From Deltaproteobacteria bacterium (GTDB lineage: Bacteria; Desulfobacterota; Syntrophia; Syntrophales; UBA5619): DNA of 38,631 nt. The notes under the pieces are model-generated. The model was not told where the DNA came from, did no database searches, and saw only the letters and a list, made by a program, of their open reading frames with translations. Shown in pieces: positions 7,849-16,323 of the stretch. Both the position numbers and the translations under genes were made by a program. The stretch spans positions 1-38,631 of the forward strand of contig JAKAFS010000032.1 of NCBI GenBank assembly GCA_021817825.1. The letters are read 5' to 3'. The stretch's first letter is position 1, and every line of letters starts with the position of its first letter.

Positions 7849-10269
7849 ATGGTTGAATCTCTGCGCATCCTTATTCTGGAAGATAACCCTGCCGATGCCG
7901 AGTTGATCCAATTTGAATTGGAACAGGCAGGGCTGATCTTCACCGCGAAAGTGGTGATGACCGAAGCAGAATACATCCAAGCGATTCAAGACTTTTCCCC
8001 CGACCTCATTCTCTCGGACTATGACCTCCCCAGATACAACGGCGCCTTGGCCCTGTCTGAGGCCAAAAGGCGCTGCCCCGATATCCCCTTCATCCTGGTC
8101 ACCGGCGCAGTCAGCGAAGACCGGGCGATCGAAATCCTCACCCAGGGAGCCAAGGATTACGTCCTGAAGAAGCTCCTCGAACAGCGGCTCGGAGCCGCCG
8201 TCCGGAGAGCCGTTGCGGAAGCGGAGGAGCATCGGGCGCGAAGGCAGGCGGAAGATGAACTCCGGGAAGCCTACCAGACCTTGGAGGAAAAGGTTAAAAT
8301 CCGGACCGCCGAATTGGAAGCCGAAGTCACGGCTCGGCGAATGACGGAAGAAGCGTTGCGCCAGCAACGCGAATTGCTGCACATCACCCTGGCCAGCATC
8401 GGCGATGCCGTTATCACCACCGACGGGCAAGGCAGGGTGACGTTCATGAACGCCGTTGCGGAAGCATTGACCGGATGGACGCTTTCCGAAGCTTCCGGCA
8501 GGTCGGCAACGGAGGTGTTTCACATCATCAACGAACGAACCCGACAAGCGGTCGAAAGCCCCGTGACCAGGGTTCTCAAAGAAGGAGCGGTGGTGGGACT
8601 TGCCAACCACACAGCGCTGTTGAGAAAAGACGGAACAGAGATCCCCATTGACGACAGCGGCGCCCCCATCCGAGATGCCGAAGGCAAAACGTTGGGTGTC
8701 GTTCTGGTCTTTCATGACATCACGGAACGCAAACGGGTCGAGGCCGTCGTGCGTCAGCAGGCGCAGTTATTGGATTTAAGCTATGACGCCATTCTTGCCT
8801 GGGACCTCGGCGGCGCTATCGAATATTGGAATCAGGGGGCGGAAAACCTCTACGGCTTCAGCCCTGAGGAAGCGGTGGGCCGCGTCAGCCGCGAACTGTT
8901 GAATACCCGCTATCCTATGGACGTCAGTGAGCTGAAAGCCATTCTGGAGCGAGAGGGCATGTGGATTGGGGAAATCGATCACGTGACGAAAGATGGCAGG
9001 CCGCTGACCGTTGAGTCCCGCCACCAATTAATCAGGGATGTTGCGGGACGGGAGATCGTGCTGGAAACCAACCGCGACATGACCAGTCAAAAACGGGCCA
9101 AGGCGGATCAGGAAAGGCTCCAGGCCCAACTGCATCAATCCCAGAAGATGGAATCCATCGGCAGACTGGCAGGCGGGGTGGCGCACGATTTCAACAACAT
9201 GCTGGGGGTCATCCTGGGGCATGTGGAACTGGCCCTGGAACAGATCACTCCCGATCAGCCGCTTCATTCGGATATTCAGGCCATCCAGAAAGCCGCGGAA
9301 CGCTCAGCCGACCTCACCCGCCGTCTCTTGGCCTTTGCCCGCAAACAGACGATTTCTCCCAGGGTGCTCGACATCAACGAGACGGTCACGGGTATGCTCA
9401 CGATGCTGCACCGGCTGATCGGCGAGGATATCCATCTCAACTGGCAACCGGGCAAAGATCTATGGCCGACCAAGATGGACCCCTCGCAAATCGATCAGAT
9501 TCTGGCAAATTTGTGCGTCAACGCCCGCGACGCGATCACCGGGGTGGGCAAGGTCACCATCGAAACGAGCCACGCCAGCTTCGATGCGGCCTACTGTGCC
9601 GATCACGGGGGATTTCTCCCGGGGGACTTTGTCCTGCTCACCCTGAGCGACAATGGCTGCGGCATGGACAAAGAGACGCTCGACAAACTTTTCGAACCTT
9701 TCTTTACCACCAAGGAGTTGGGAAAAAGTACGGGACTCGGCTTGGCCACCGTCTACGGCATCGTCAAACAGAACAACGGCTTCATCATTGTCGATAGTGC
9801 GCCGGGACAGGGAACGACCTTCAGGATCTATCTGCCCCGGCACAGGGATAAAGCCGAACAGCCGTGGACGCCGGGGCCTCAGAAATCGACTCCGCGCAGC
9901 CAAGAGACCCTCCTGGTGGTGGAGGATGAAGTGGAAATCCTCCACATGGCCAAACGGATGCTTGAAAAACAAGGTTATCAGGTGTTGACGGCCGCAACGC
10001 CCCGCGAGGCGATCCGTTTGGCCGAAGGATACGCCGGAGAGATCCATCTGCTGATTACCGACGTTGTGATGCCCGAAATGAACGGTCGGGAACTGTCAAA
10101 AAAGATTCTCGCCCGCTACCCGAACCTGAAGCGCCTGTTCATGTCGGGCTACACGGCCGACGTCATCGCCTATCAAGGGATATTGGATGACGGCGTAAGG
10201 TTCCTCCAGAAACCCTTTTCCACGCAGAATTTGGCCGCCAAGGTGCGTGAGGCATTGGAGCAGAATTAA
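7849..10269 (+). CDS. Hybrid sensor histidine kinase, REC-PAS-PAS-HisKA-HATPase-REC
   Basis: This 806-residue cytoplasmic protein has no membrane helix. It starts with a receiver domain (phospho-acceptor Asp57 in DLILSDYDLP, Lys107/108) and a helical linker (about 120-165), then two PAS domains (about 170-290 and 300-420) and a dimerisation/phosphoacceptor domain with His446 in GGVAHDFNNMLG. An ATPase domain follows (NLCVNARDAI, DNGCGMD, STGLGLATVYGI), then a second receiver with Asp738 in LLITDVVMPEMNG. The HDFNN box marks the kinase subgroup common in deltaproteobacteria. The start has AAGGAG 10 nt upstream. There is no DNA-binding output, so a phosphorelay to a remote partner is likely. 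It converges on another hybrid kinase 64 bases away. Confidence 0.93.
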   Translation: MVESLRILILEDNPADAELIQFELEQAGLIFTAKVVMTEAEYIQAIQDFSPDLILSDYDLPRYNGALALSEAKRRCPDIPFILVTGAVSEDRAIEILTQGAKDYVLKKLLEQRLGAAVRRAVAEAEEHRARRQAEDELREAYQTLEEKVKIRTAELEAEVTARRMTEEALRQQRELLHITLASIGDAVITTDGQGRVTFMNAVAEALTGWTLSEASGRSATEVFHIINERTRQAVESPVTRVLKEGAVVGLANHTALLRKDGTEIPIDDSGAPIRDAEGKTLGVVLVFHDITERKRVEAVVRQQAQLLDLSYDAILAWDLGGAIEYWNQGAENLYGFSPEEAVGRVSRELLNTRYPMDVSELKAILEREGMWIGEIDHVTKDGRPLTVESRHQLIRDVAGREIVLETNRDMTSQKRAKADQERLQAQLHQSQKMESIGRLAGGVAHDFNNMLGVILGHVELALEQITPDQPLHSDIQAIQKAAERSADLTRRLLAFARKQTISPRVLDINETVTGMLTMLHRLIGEDIHLNWQPGKDLWPTKMDPSQIDQILANLCVNARDAITGVGKVTIETSHASFDAAYCADHGGFLPGDFVLLTLSDNGCGMDKETLDKLFEPFFTTKELGKSTGLGLATVYGIVKQNNGFIIVDSAPGQGTTFRIYLPRHRDKAEQPWTPGPQKSTPRSQETLLVVEDEVEILHMAKRMLEKQGYQVLTAATPREAIRLAEGYAGEIHLLITDVVMPEMNGRELSKKILARYPNLKRLFMSGYTADVIAYQGILDDGVRFLQKPFSTQNLAAKVREALEQN

Positions 10270-10333
10270 GCCTCCCCAGGGAAGTTCGCATTTCATGCCT
10301 CCAGGGATTGCGAAGGGTCCGAGAAAAGGACGG

Positions 10334-12901
10334 TCAGCGGTCCAGCATCTCCCGCACCTTGGCCAGGAGCGTCGCCGGTGAAAGCGGTTTGGGGAGAAAG
10401 TTGAATTCCTCCTTCCCGATTCCCTTGTTCAGGACGATGTCCCTTGTGTACCCACTGACGAAGAGAATCTTGACAGAAGGCGCTTCCATTTTTATTGCTT
10501 CGAAGGCCTCCCGGCCATTCATCTTCGGCATCACCGTATCGAGAATCACCAGATCGATGTCCGGCGTCTCGCGAAACCTGCGGACCGCATCCGCCCCATC
10601 GATCGCTTCGATGGTCCGATAGCCCGCAAGATCGAACACGTCTTTGATAAAGGCCCGGACATCTTCGTTGTCGTCGGCAACCAGAATGGTTTCCCGCCCC
10701 CCGGGAAAGGACTCCGGCAGGATCTCTTCCTTATCGGCCGCCGCGGTCTCGATTTCCGGGAAATAGAGGCAAAAGGTCGTTCCCCGGCCGGGCTTGCTGT
10801 CCACGGTGATATACCCGCCATGCTGCTTGACGATGCCGTAGACGGTCGCCAGCCCCAGCCCCGTCCCCTCTCCCGGTTCCTTGGTCGTGAAAAAGGGATT
10901 GTAGATCTGCTCGACGGTGGCCTTATCCATGCCGATCCCCCGATCGGCCAGGGTGATGGAGGCATAGCGGCCCGGTTTGCCGAATCCGTGAAACTCGCGG
11001 AAATCGTCGCCCAAAACCACCGAACCCGTTTCCATCCTCAGCTGACCGCCCTGCGGCATGGCGTCCCGGGCATTGGTGACGAGGTTGAAAAGGATCCGGT
11101 CGATCTGCGTGGCGTCCGCCAGGGTGGTGAGCGGCCGGCCGGAAAGATGGATGGTGAAGGCAATGTCTTCGGTCAAAAGACGGCGCAGAAGTTTTTCCAT
11201 TTCCCGGATGTGCTGGTTGATTTCCACGGGCTCCAGGGTGATGGGCTGCTGCCGACTGAAGGTGAGCAGATTCTGCGTCAGACTCTCGGCCTTCTGCGCC
11301 GCCGAGAGGATCTGATCCACGTAGCTTCGCCGGGGGTCCTCCTGGGGCGTTTTCATCTGCAGGAGTTGGCCGTAGCCGTTGAAGGCCGTGAGAATGTTAT
11401 TGAAGTCGTGGGCAATCCCGCCGGCCAGTTGTCCGACCGCCTGCATCTTCTGAGCCTGCCGCAACTCGGCCTCCAGGCTCTTTTCCCGGGTAATGTCGAT
11501 GAAGGTCCCGGAAACCGCAGGCTCGTCGTGGTACAAGGTCCGACCGATCAGGAACCGGCAAGTGATGATCGTGCCGTTCTTGCAGACGATTCGGCAGTCA
11601 AAGGGCAGCAGCGCCCCTTTTTGCGCAAGACATTGCGCAAGTTTCTCCTGAGCCAGCGGCTGATCATCGGGATGGACGGTCTCGAATGTCTCCATGACGT
11701 TGACCACCTCGTCGTAACCATAGCCCGTGATCTCCGAGGCCCGGCCATTGATGAAGCGGAACAGGCCGTCCTGGACGGTGAAGAAACCGGCGACCGAACT
11801 CTCCACAACGCTGCGGTAGTTGGCCTCCGATTCGATCAACGCCTGTTCGGCCTCTTTACGCTTGGTGATATCCTCAAGGGAACCTTCGTAGTAAAGGGCC
11901 TGTCCCTCGGGATCGCGAACGGCGCGGCAATTCACGGACACCCAAGCCAAGGAGCGATCCTTCCGGTACATCCGGACTTCCTGGCCGATCACCTGCTGCT
12001 GCCTTTTCAGCCGTTCCACCAGCCGGATCCGGTCCGCGCCGTCGACATATCCCTGCGTCTTCACATCGGTGATCGCAGCGATCATCTCTTCGGAAGAGGC
12101 ATACCCCATCATCTGGGCCAAGGCAGGATTGGCGCTGATCAGACGTCCCCTTCCCGATAGCCGGAATATTCCCTCGACGGCGTTTTCGAACATGTTCCGG
12201 TATTCTTCCTCGCTGTTGCGGAGTTTGGCCTCGATCCCCTGCCGAACGCCGATTTCCGCCTCCAGTCGCAGGTTGCTCTCCCGGAGCGCCGCCTGAGACT
12301 CGATGATTTTTTGCAGGAAACCTTTCACGGAGAGGATCAGGGAGACGGCATACAGAACGATGCAGGATAACTGTAGGAGCCAATTCACGGGCTGGAGAAG
12401 ATAGTCGGCCGAATCGGGTTTCATGGCAAAAAGGCCCGTGCAGAAGCCGAACGCCATCAGGAGCGCCGTCGCCACGCCGGCGGCCAGGATCGTGATCGCC
12501 TTCCTGAAACTGAGGTAAATCCCCGCAAGCACGCAGAAGAAGATCATGTGAATACTGCCGGAACCGGCCAGACCGCGATTGTAAAGGCTGGCCACGGCAA
12601 GAAAATAAATGGCAATCAGGATCAGGTAAAAGACCAGCAGGGGGGACAGGCGGCGGCGCAGCAGGACTGCGACGACAAATCCCAGCAAGATCAGCAGTTG
12701 GGCGAAGAAGAATCCGTAGGAGCCCTTCCCGGCCAGGGTCTGGGCCAGCGAAAAGGCGAGTGCGACGCCAGCCAGCAAGAGAACGACCGGATAGAACTTG
12801 TCGAATACCTCCTCGAGGATGGGAAATATCCCCTTTTGAAGGTCGTAAGCCGCGGCCGGATCGGCGCGACGGCGCCTCACGGCCTTGGTGTACAGACTCA
12901 T
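10334..12901 (-). CDS. Membrane hybrid sensor histidine kinase, TM-PAS-PAS-HisKA-HATPase-REC
   Basis: The 855-residue protein opens with a membrane domain of about six helices (residues 35-200, for example VVLLLAGVALAFSLAQTLAG and LILLGFVVAVLL) without a large periplasmic loop. Next come a helical linker, two PAS/PAC units (about 225-350 and 355-475) and a phosphoacceptor domain with His498 in GGIAHDFNNILT. An ATPase domain (NLVTNARDAM, DRGIGMD, GTGLGLATVYGI) and a C-terminal receiver with Asp788 in DLVILDTVMPKMNG complete it. AAGGGGG precedes the start. It lies downstream of the decarboxylase operon on the same strand after a 166-base gap. The signal is unknown. The two convergent kinases share the HDFNN box and the C-terminal receiver, so they may derive from a common ancestor. 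Confidence 0.93.
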   Translation of the reverse strand: MSLYTKAVRRRRADPAAAYDLQKGIFPILEEVFDKFYPVVLLLAGVALAFSLAQTLAGKGSYGFFFAQLLILLGFVVAVLLRRRLSPLLVFYLILIAIYFLAVASLYNRGLAGSGSIHMIFFCVLAGIYLSFRKAITILAAGVATALLMAFGFCTGLFAMKPDSADYLLQPVNWLLQLSCIVLYAVSLILSVKGFLQKIIESQAALRESNLRLEAEIGVRQGIEAKLRNSEEEYRNMFENAVEGIFRLSGRGRLISANPALAQMMGYASSEEMIAAITDVKTQGYVDGADRIRLVERLKRQQQVIGQEVRMYRKDRSLAWVSVNCRAVRDPEGQALYYEGSLEDITKRKEAEQALIESEANYRSVVESSVAGFFTVQDGLFRFINGRASEITGYGYDEVVNVMETFETVHPDDQPLAQEKLAQCLAQKGALLPFDCRIVCKNGTIITCRFLIGRTLYHDEPAVSGTFIDITREKSLEAELRQAQKMQAVGQLAGGIAHDFNNILTAFNGYGQLLQMKTPQEDPRRSYVDQILSAAQKAESLTQNLLTFSRQQPITLEPVEINQHIREMEKLLRRLLTEDIAFTIHLSGRPLTTLADATQIDRILFNLVTNARDAMPQGGQLRMETGSVVLGDDFREFHGFGKPGRYASITLADRGIGMDKATVEQIYNPFFTTKEPGEGTGLGLATVYGIVKQHGGYITVDSKPGRGTTFCLYFPEIETAAADKEEILPESFPGGRETILVADDNEDVRAFIKDVFDLAGYRTIEAIDGADAVRRFRETPDIDLVILDTVMPKMNGREAFEAIKMEAPSVKILFVSGYTRDIVLNKGIGKEEFNFLPKPLSPATLLAKVREMLDR

Positions 12902-13067
12902 TCATCCCCCTTGCGATGTCGTCGATCATTTCAATCCCCGCCGGAACCGATCCGGCGGTCATGAACATTCTGACAGTGCCGACACTGCCACATGCGGAAC
13001 AAGCGATCCTATCTATCGAAAGAGTGCCTTTTGCTGGGGGAGGTATAAACAGAATGACGGGGGGATG

Positions 13068-13658
13068 TCAATCGGATAGTGTCGGCGTCCCCGGGTTTTC
13101 CTGCAAGGCCGCCTGGAACCGGAACTTGGTTTCGGTGGGTCGAAAGATCGCCGGCGCCCAGGGCGTTTTGCGCAAACCGATGGAAACATGCAGAAAAGCG
13201 CAGGTATCGCCGGCCAGGAGTTCTTTCAGGTCCGTCCGCAGCGGCCCGGCCTCGGTCACGCCGATCGCCTTGGGAATTCCCAGCCCCCGGGCGATCTGTA
13301 GGAAATCAGTCCGGCCGGCATTGACCGTCGGCCCCCGGCCGCCCGCCTCATAGACGCCGTTGTCCATGCAGATCACGAGTAAATTGGGAGGCCGGCACTG
13401 GGCGATCGAGGCGAGACTGGTCAACCCCATCAGCATTCCGCCGTCCCCTTCCAGGACCACGACCTTGCGGTCGGGGCGAGCAAGCGCCACCCCCAAACCG
13501 ACGGCCGGCGCCAGCCCCATGGGACCGCGCAGGTACAGGTTCAGGGGACGGGGGCTGACCTCCATCCACGCAGAGGTCTGGGAACCGACGCCGGTCACGA
13601 CGATCTGGTCGGTGATATGTTCCGCAAACACGGCATAGGCAAGATCCCGGTCGATCAT
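13068..13658 (-). CDS. Sulfopyruvate decarboxylase-like, beta (TPP-binding) subunit
   Basis: The 196-residue protein is the C-terminal, diphosphate-binding half of a split thiamine-diphosphate enzyme. It has the ThDP signature starting GDGG (residues 71-74) and closing with DNG (99-101), with the expected spacing for Mg and diphosphate binding, and YLRGPMGLAPAVGLGVALA ahead of it, as in ComE and phosphonopyruvate decarboxylases. Its ATG overlaps the alpha-subunit stop as ATGA, showing translational coupling. In archaea ComD/ComE decarboxylate sulfopyruvate to sulfoacetaldehyde on the way to coenzyme M. No other coenzyme M gene is visible here, so the 3-substituted pyruvate used is uncertain; phosphonopyruvate or another 2-oxoacid is possible. 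Confidence 0.85.
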   Translation of the reverse strand: MIDRDLAYAVFAEHITDQIVVTGVGSQTSAWMEVSPRPLNLYLRGPMGLAPAVGLGVALARPDRKVVVLEGDGGMLMGLTSLASIAQCRPPNLLVICMDNGVYEAGGRGPTVNAGRTDFLQIARGLGIPKAIGVTEAGPLRTDLKELLAGDTCAFLHVSIGLRKTPWAPAIFRPTETKFRFQAALQENPGTPTLSD

Positions 13659-14170
13659 TTTTTGTCCTCCAAGGCGGCCCGGGTGATGAGCAGGGCAACC
13701 GGACGCTGGCCCGCTTCGGCCATCACGAAGGCCTGTTCGATCTGGTCTTCCCGGTCGAATGCCGGCGACAGCTCGTAATAGGGGATCTGTAGCGCCTCCA
13801 GAAAGGGACGGAAGGCCCGGGCCTTCTCGAAGTGGGCCGTCAGAACGTCGCCCAGATGGCCCCGATCCGTCACGATCATGACCAGGGGGATGCCGAAGGC
13901 ATTTCCCAGCGTGGCCAACGTGCCGCCCGTATTGAGGACGCCGGAATTCTGCATCAGGCAGACCGACCGTGCGCCGGCCAGGGCCGCTCCCATGCAGATG
14001 CCCAGGGCATCCTCTTCCCGGGCCGCCGATGTATGCACGACCGATGCAGAAGATCCCAGCTTCTCGATCGCCCCTTCCAGCCAGTTGTCCGGCACACTGG
14101 CCGCCACCTTCACGGCCGCCTTTTCCAGTGCGGCCGCCAGTCTTGCTCCGAAATCCATGGTGGGCCTCAT
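13655..14170 (-). CDS. Sulfopyruvate decarboxylase-like, alpha (pyrimidine-binding) subunit
   Basis: The 171-residue protein is the N-terminal ThDP-enzyme half that binds the aminopyrimidine of the cofactor. Typical features are SVPDNWL near residue 25, AAREEDALGICMGAALAG with the catalytic-type Glu (about 51-68) and CLMQNSGVLNTGG (about 71-83), all matching ComD-type proteins. With the beta subunit it should form an alpha/beta heteromer with active sites at the interface. Two starts are possible: 14170 and MDF at 14158. The latter has GAGG 6-7 nt upstream, so the protein may be four residues shorter. It lies 69 bases after the DUF2520 gene, probably in one transcript. Confidence 0.85.
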   Translation of the reverse strand: MRPTMDFGARLAAALEKAAVKVAASVPDNWLEGAIEKLGSSASVVHTSAAREEDALGICMGAALAGARSVCLMQNSGVLNTGGTLATLGNAFGIPLVMIVTDRGHLGDVLTAHFEKARAFRPFLEALQIPYYELSPAFDREDQIEQAFVMAEAGQRPVALLITRAALEDKK

Positions 14171-14239
14171 CTATAAAACCTGTTCGTTGGCCTGTCTGAC
14201 CTTGCCCCGCAAGCCCTTTCATGTACGAGGAAAGTCAAA

Positions 14240-15145
14240 TCACGGTTCCCCGTTTTCTTTGAGGATCTTCCTGATCTGTTCCGCGCTTTTTGGGGAAAGG
14301 CTCTCCTTCTGCAACGCCAGTTCCACGGTCTGTAGCCCCATCTCCCGATAGACGGGAAGAAAAGCGGGCAGTTTGTCGCGAAGCACCTGTACATGCTGGG
14401 CAATGGTTCCCGCGTCGCCGCGGGCGATGGGTCCGGTCAGGGCCCTGGCGCTCCCCGACCGTTCGATGTTCTTCAGGGTGCAGGCAACCAGGGGCCAGAA
14501 GGCGCGGATCGCCTCCTCCCGGTCCAAACCGAGGGAGAGGTAGGTTTCCTCCACCATGTGGATCAGCGTGGCCAGATAGTTGGAGGCCATGCAGGCGGCC
14601 GCATGATAGAGGGGCTTGATCGCTTCGGGCACGGCAAAGGGAATCCCGCCCAGTTCCCGGACCAATTCCGTCGACCATGCCTCGATTTCCCTGTCGGCGG
14701 TGATCCCGAAGGCGCTCGCCGGGATGTTCCGGATCGCTCCCTCCAGGTCGGCAAAGGACTGGAGGGGATGGATGCTGGCCACCAGGGCTCCGGCCCGTCT
14801 CGCCGATTCCAAAAGATCCAGTCCGCCGGCGCCGCTCATGTGAATCACCTTGTCGCCGGGCTGAAAGCCTCCCTGCTCCGCAATTTCGCCGCATACACGG
14901 GCAATGCTGTCGTCCGGGGTCGTGATGAAGACACAGGTTGCCAGTTTTGCGGCCTCGGCGTTCGCCTCGGCAGTGAACCCCCGGCCGCCCGTATAGCGCA
15001 GACGATCCTCCAGAGAGGCGTGGGAGCGGCTGGCGACGGCGACAATCGGATAGCCGAGCTGCCGGAGGAGATACCCAATGGCGGTCCCCGCCTTACCCAA
15101 GCCGATGATGGCGCATTTTTCTCTTTGCGTTGCCGCTGCTGACAT
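14240..15145 (-). CDS. Rossmann-like and DUF2520 domain oxidoreductase-like protein
   Basis: A 301-residue protein with an N-terminal NAD(P)-binding Rossmann fold (GLGKAG at 15-20, then VAVASRSH after strand 2) and a C-terminal all-helical DUF2520 domain. The region SIHPLQSFADLEGA and the segment KPLYHAAACMASNYLATL are characteristic of this family, whose fold resembles ketopantoate reductase and F420-dependent NADP oxidoreductase. The reaction is unproven; in several genomes the family sits near pantothenate genes. Here it heads an operon with a split ThDP decarboxylase, so it may reduce or oxidise a product of that enzyme. Its start, with AGGTG 5 nt before it, lies right after a candidate attenuator. 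Confidence 0.88.
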   Translation of the reverse strand: MSAAATQREKCAIIGLGKAGTAIGYLLRQLGYPIVAVASRSHASLEDRLRYTGGRGFTAEANAEAAKLATCVFITTPDDSIARVCGEIAEQGGFQPGDKVIHMSGAGGLDLLESARRAGALVASIHPLQSFADLEGAIRNIPASAFGITADREIEAWSTELVRELGGIPFAVPEAIKPLYHAAACMASNYLATLIHMVEETYLSLGLDREEAIRAFWPLVACTLKNIERSGSARALTGPIARGDAGTIAQHVQVLRDKLPAFLPVYREMGLQTVELALQKESLSPKSAEQIRKILKENGEP

Positions 15146-15155
15146 GGTTGCACCT

Positions 15156-15186
15156 AAAAAAAACCTCCCGCGTTAGCTACGGAAGG
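15156..15186 (-). terminator. Candidate attenuator in the leader of the DUF2520/decarboxylase operon
   Basis: On the minus strand CCTTCCG (15186-15180) pairs with CGGGAGG (15170-15164), one G-T pair included, around a 9-nt loop, and is followed by eight T (15163-15156). The T-run ends 10 bases before the start codon of the operon's first gene, and the Shine-Dalgarno follows it directly. GGGAAGG farther up the leader (minus strand of 15251-15257) can pair with the CCTTCC arm as an antiterminator. The leader of about 158 nt matches no riboswitch class I could assign. Confidence 0.6.
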
Positions 15187-15309
15187 TCGGAAAGCGTCGC
15201 TGGCATGCCTGTCCGTCTCAGTCCAATCGCAGGATCCAAGCGGTTCGCACCCTTCCCAAAGCCTATTGTGCAGCTCTCGGCCCTAGGAGGATGGTTGCTG
15301 CGTTTGGCC

Positions 15310-15339
15310 AAGATACCGAGAATGGTCCCGTGCTGTCAA
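15310..15339 (-). promoter_or_regulatory. Sigma70-type promoter of the DUF2520/decarboxylase operon
   Basis: On the minus strand a perfect TTGACA (15339-15334), an 18-bp spacer and TATCTT (15315-15310). The predicted start near 15303 leaves a leader of about 158 nt before the ATG at 15145. Confidence 0.6.
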
Positions 15340-15381
15340 GGAGATTTAAAGCCCGCCGACCCCGTGCAAAAATAATTGCCA

Positions 15382-15411
15382 TTGACAATGTTTGCCGTCT
15401 TAAGTTAGCAT
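15382..15411 (+). promoter_or_regulatory. Candidate distal promoter of the rpmH cluster
   Basis: TTGACA (15382-15387), an 18-bp spacer and TAGCAT (15406-15411), about 105 bases before rpmH. The -35 is perfect and the -10 matches at four of six positions. Confidence 0.5.
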
Positions 15412-15454
15412 CCTTTCACCCTATCCGCACCGCCCTCTCCCGGCTATATTTGCC

Positions 15455-15483
15455 TTGACAAAGGAACCCCGGTATGGTTTATG
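15455..15483 (+). promoter_or_regulatory. Candidate proximal promoter of the rpmH cluster
   Basis: TTGACA (15455-15460), a 17-bp spacer and TTTATG (15478-15483), about 35 bases before rpmH. The -10 is weak. Two promoters in tandem would suit a highly expressed ribosomal protein gene. Confidence 0.4.
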
Positions 15484-15517
15484 GGAAAACTTATTAATTT
15501 TAACCGGAGTTCAAACT

Positions 15518-15655
15518 ATGAAGAAGACATTGACGAATTTCAGCAACACGAAAAAGAAGCGCACCCATGGTTTCCTCGTCCGGATGGCCACCAAGAACGG
15601 CCGTGCCGTCATCAGCCGGCGACGGGCCAAGGGACGGAAGAAACTGACGGTGTAA
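15518..15655 (+). CDS. rpmH: 50S ribosomal protein L34
   Basis: This 45-residue basic protein of the large ribosomal subunit contains the family core [17 protein letters not shown] followed by [12 protein letters not shown]. The N-terminus ([12 protein letters not shown]) departs from the common MKRTYQPS form, but length and core are normal. GGAG precedes the ATG by about 8 nt. It opens the conserved rpmH-rnpA-yidD-yidC-jag-mnmE cluster; in many bacteria dnaA and the replication origin lie just upstream of rpmH, but neither is present in this window. Confidence 0.96.
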   Translation: MKKTLTNFSNTKKKRTHGFLVRMATKNGRAVISRRRAKGRKKLTV

Positions 15656-15717
15656 TCCATCCCGGGCGTACCGAAGGACAAGTCGGGCCGGCCCCGGGAA
15701 AGGGGCAATGATGCGCC

Positions 15718-16065
15718 ATGGAAGCACACACCTTCGGCAAAGAGGAACACATTCGCAAGAGGCAGGATTACGTCAGGATTTATGCGCAGGGGACGCGGCG
15801 CTATTCACGACGCTTCACCATTATCACCTGCCCCAGTCCATCGGGGATCAGAAGACTGGGCTTGACGGTCAGCAAAAAAGCAGGGAACGCGGTACAGAGA
15901 AACCGGATCAAACGTCTTTTGCGTGAATTTTTCCGATTGAACAAATCCAGGCTTCCCGACTCTCAGGATTTTGTGATTATCGCAAAAAAAGGGATATTGC
16001 CGTTGACGTACCATGACGTTTGTGCAGAGTTGGAAAGCCGTCTTATCGACAGAGCCGATGCCTGA
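15718..16065 (+). CDS. rnpA: Ribonuclease P protein component
   Basis: The 115-residue basic protein assists the RNase P RNA in 5' maturation of tRNA. The signature RNR box is present in [20 protein letters not shown] (about residues 47-66), preceded by [20 protein letters not shown] near the N-terminus, which helps form the leader-binding cleft. Length is normal. The ribosome-binding site is a modest GGGG about 12 nt upstream. The stop codon overlaps the start of yidD, suggesting coupled translation. Confidence 0.95.
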   Translation: MEAHTFGKEEHIRKRQDYVRIYAQGTRRYSRRFTIITCPSPSGIRRLGLTVSKKAGNAVQRNRIKRLLREFFRLNKSRLPDSQDFVIIAKKGILPLTYHDVCAELESRLIDRADA

Positions 16066-16294
16066 AAATATTTTCATGCGACTCCTGGGGTCTTTTTTTG
16101 TAGTGCTGATCCGTGCCTACCAACTCTGTATTTCCCCCTATTTGCTTCCCTGCTGCCGTTTTCATCCGTCCTGCTCCGAATATGCGATCGACGCCATCCG
16201 GCGTTACGGTCCCGCCAGGGGCTCTTTCCTGGCCCTGACGCGGCTGCTTCGCTGCCATCCCTGGCACCCCGGTGGATATGATCCGGTAAAATAA
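16058..16294 (+). CDS. yidD: Membrane protein insertion efficiency factor YidD
   Basis: This 78-residue small protein helps YidC-dependent membrane insertion at the inner face of the membrane. The signature is complete: [12 protein letters not shown], then [20 protein letters not shown] and a closing [12 protein letters not shown]. The cysteines of the CRFxPSCSEY motif are retained. The start at 16058 overlaps the rnpA stop by eight bases and is preferred to codons upstream inside rnpA; another ATG at 16076 is possible. It is followed by yidC after 29 bases. Confidence 0.93.
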   Translation: MPENIFMRLLGSFFVVLIRAYQLCISPYLLPCCRFHPSCSEYAIDAIRRYGPARGSFLALTRLLRCHPWHPGGYDPVK

Positions 16295-16323
16295 ACTAAA
16301 TGTATCTCTTTGGGAGGTAATAG

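Noticed and set aside
10820..12160. 446-codon plus-strand frame antisense to the membrane hybrid kinase
   Set aside because: Long only because of the GC-rich codon pattern of the kinase on the other strand; the kinase domains are unmistakable.
15181..15300. Thiamine diphosphate riboswitch or T-box in the DUF2520 operon leader
   Set aside because: CTGAGA, TGCCAGCG and an AGGGTG...ACCGC-like string occur, but the remaining conserved elements and order of both classes are absent.
15150..15517. Replication origin upstream of rpmH
   Set aside because: No dnaA gene and no cluster of DnaA boxes could be seen, although origins often lie beside rpmH.
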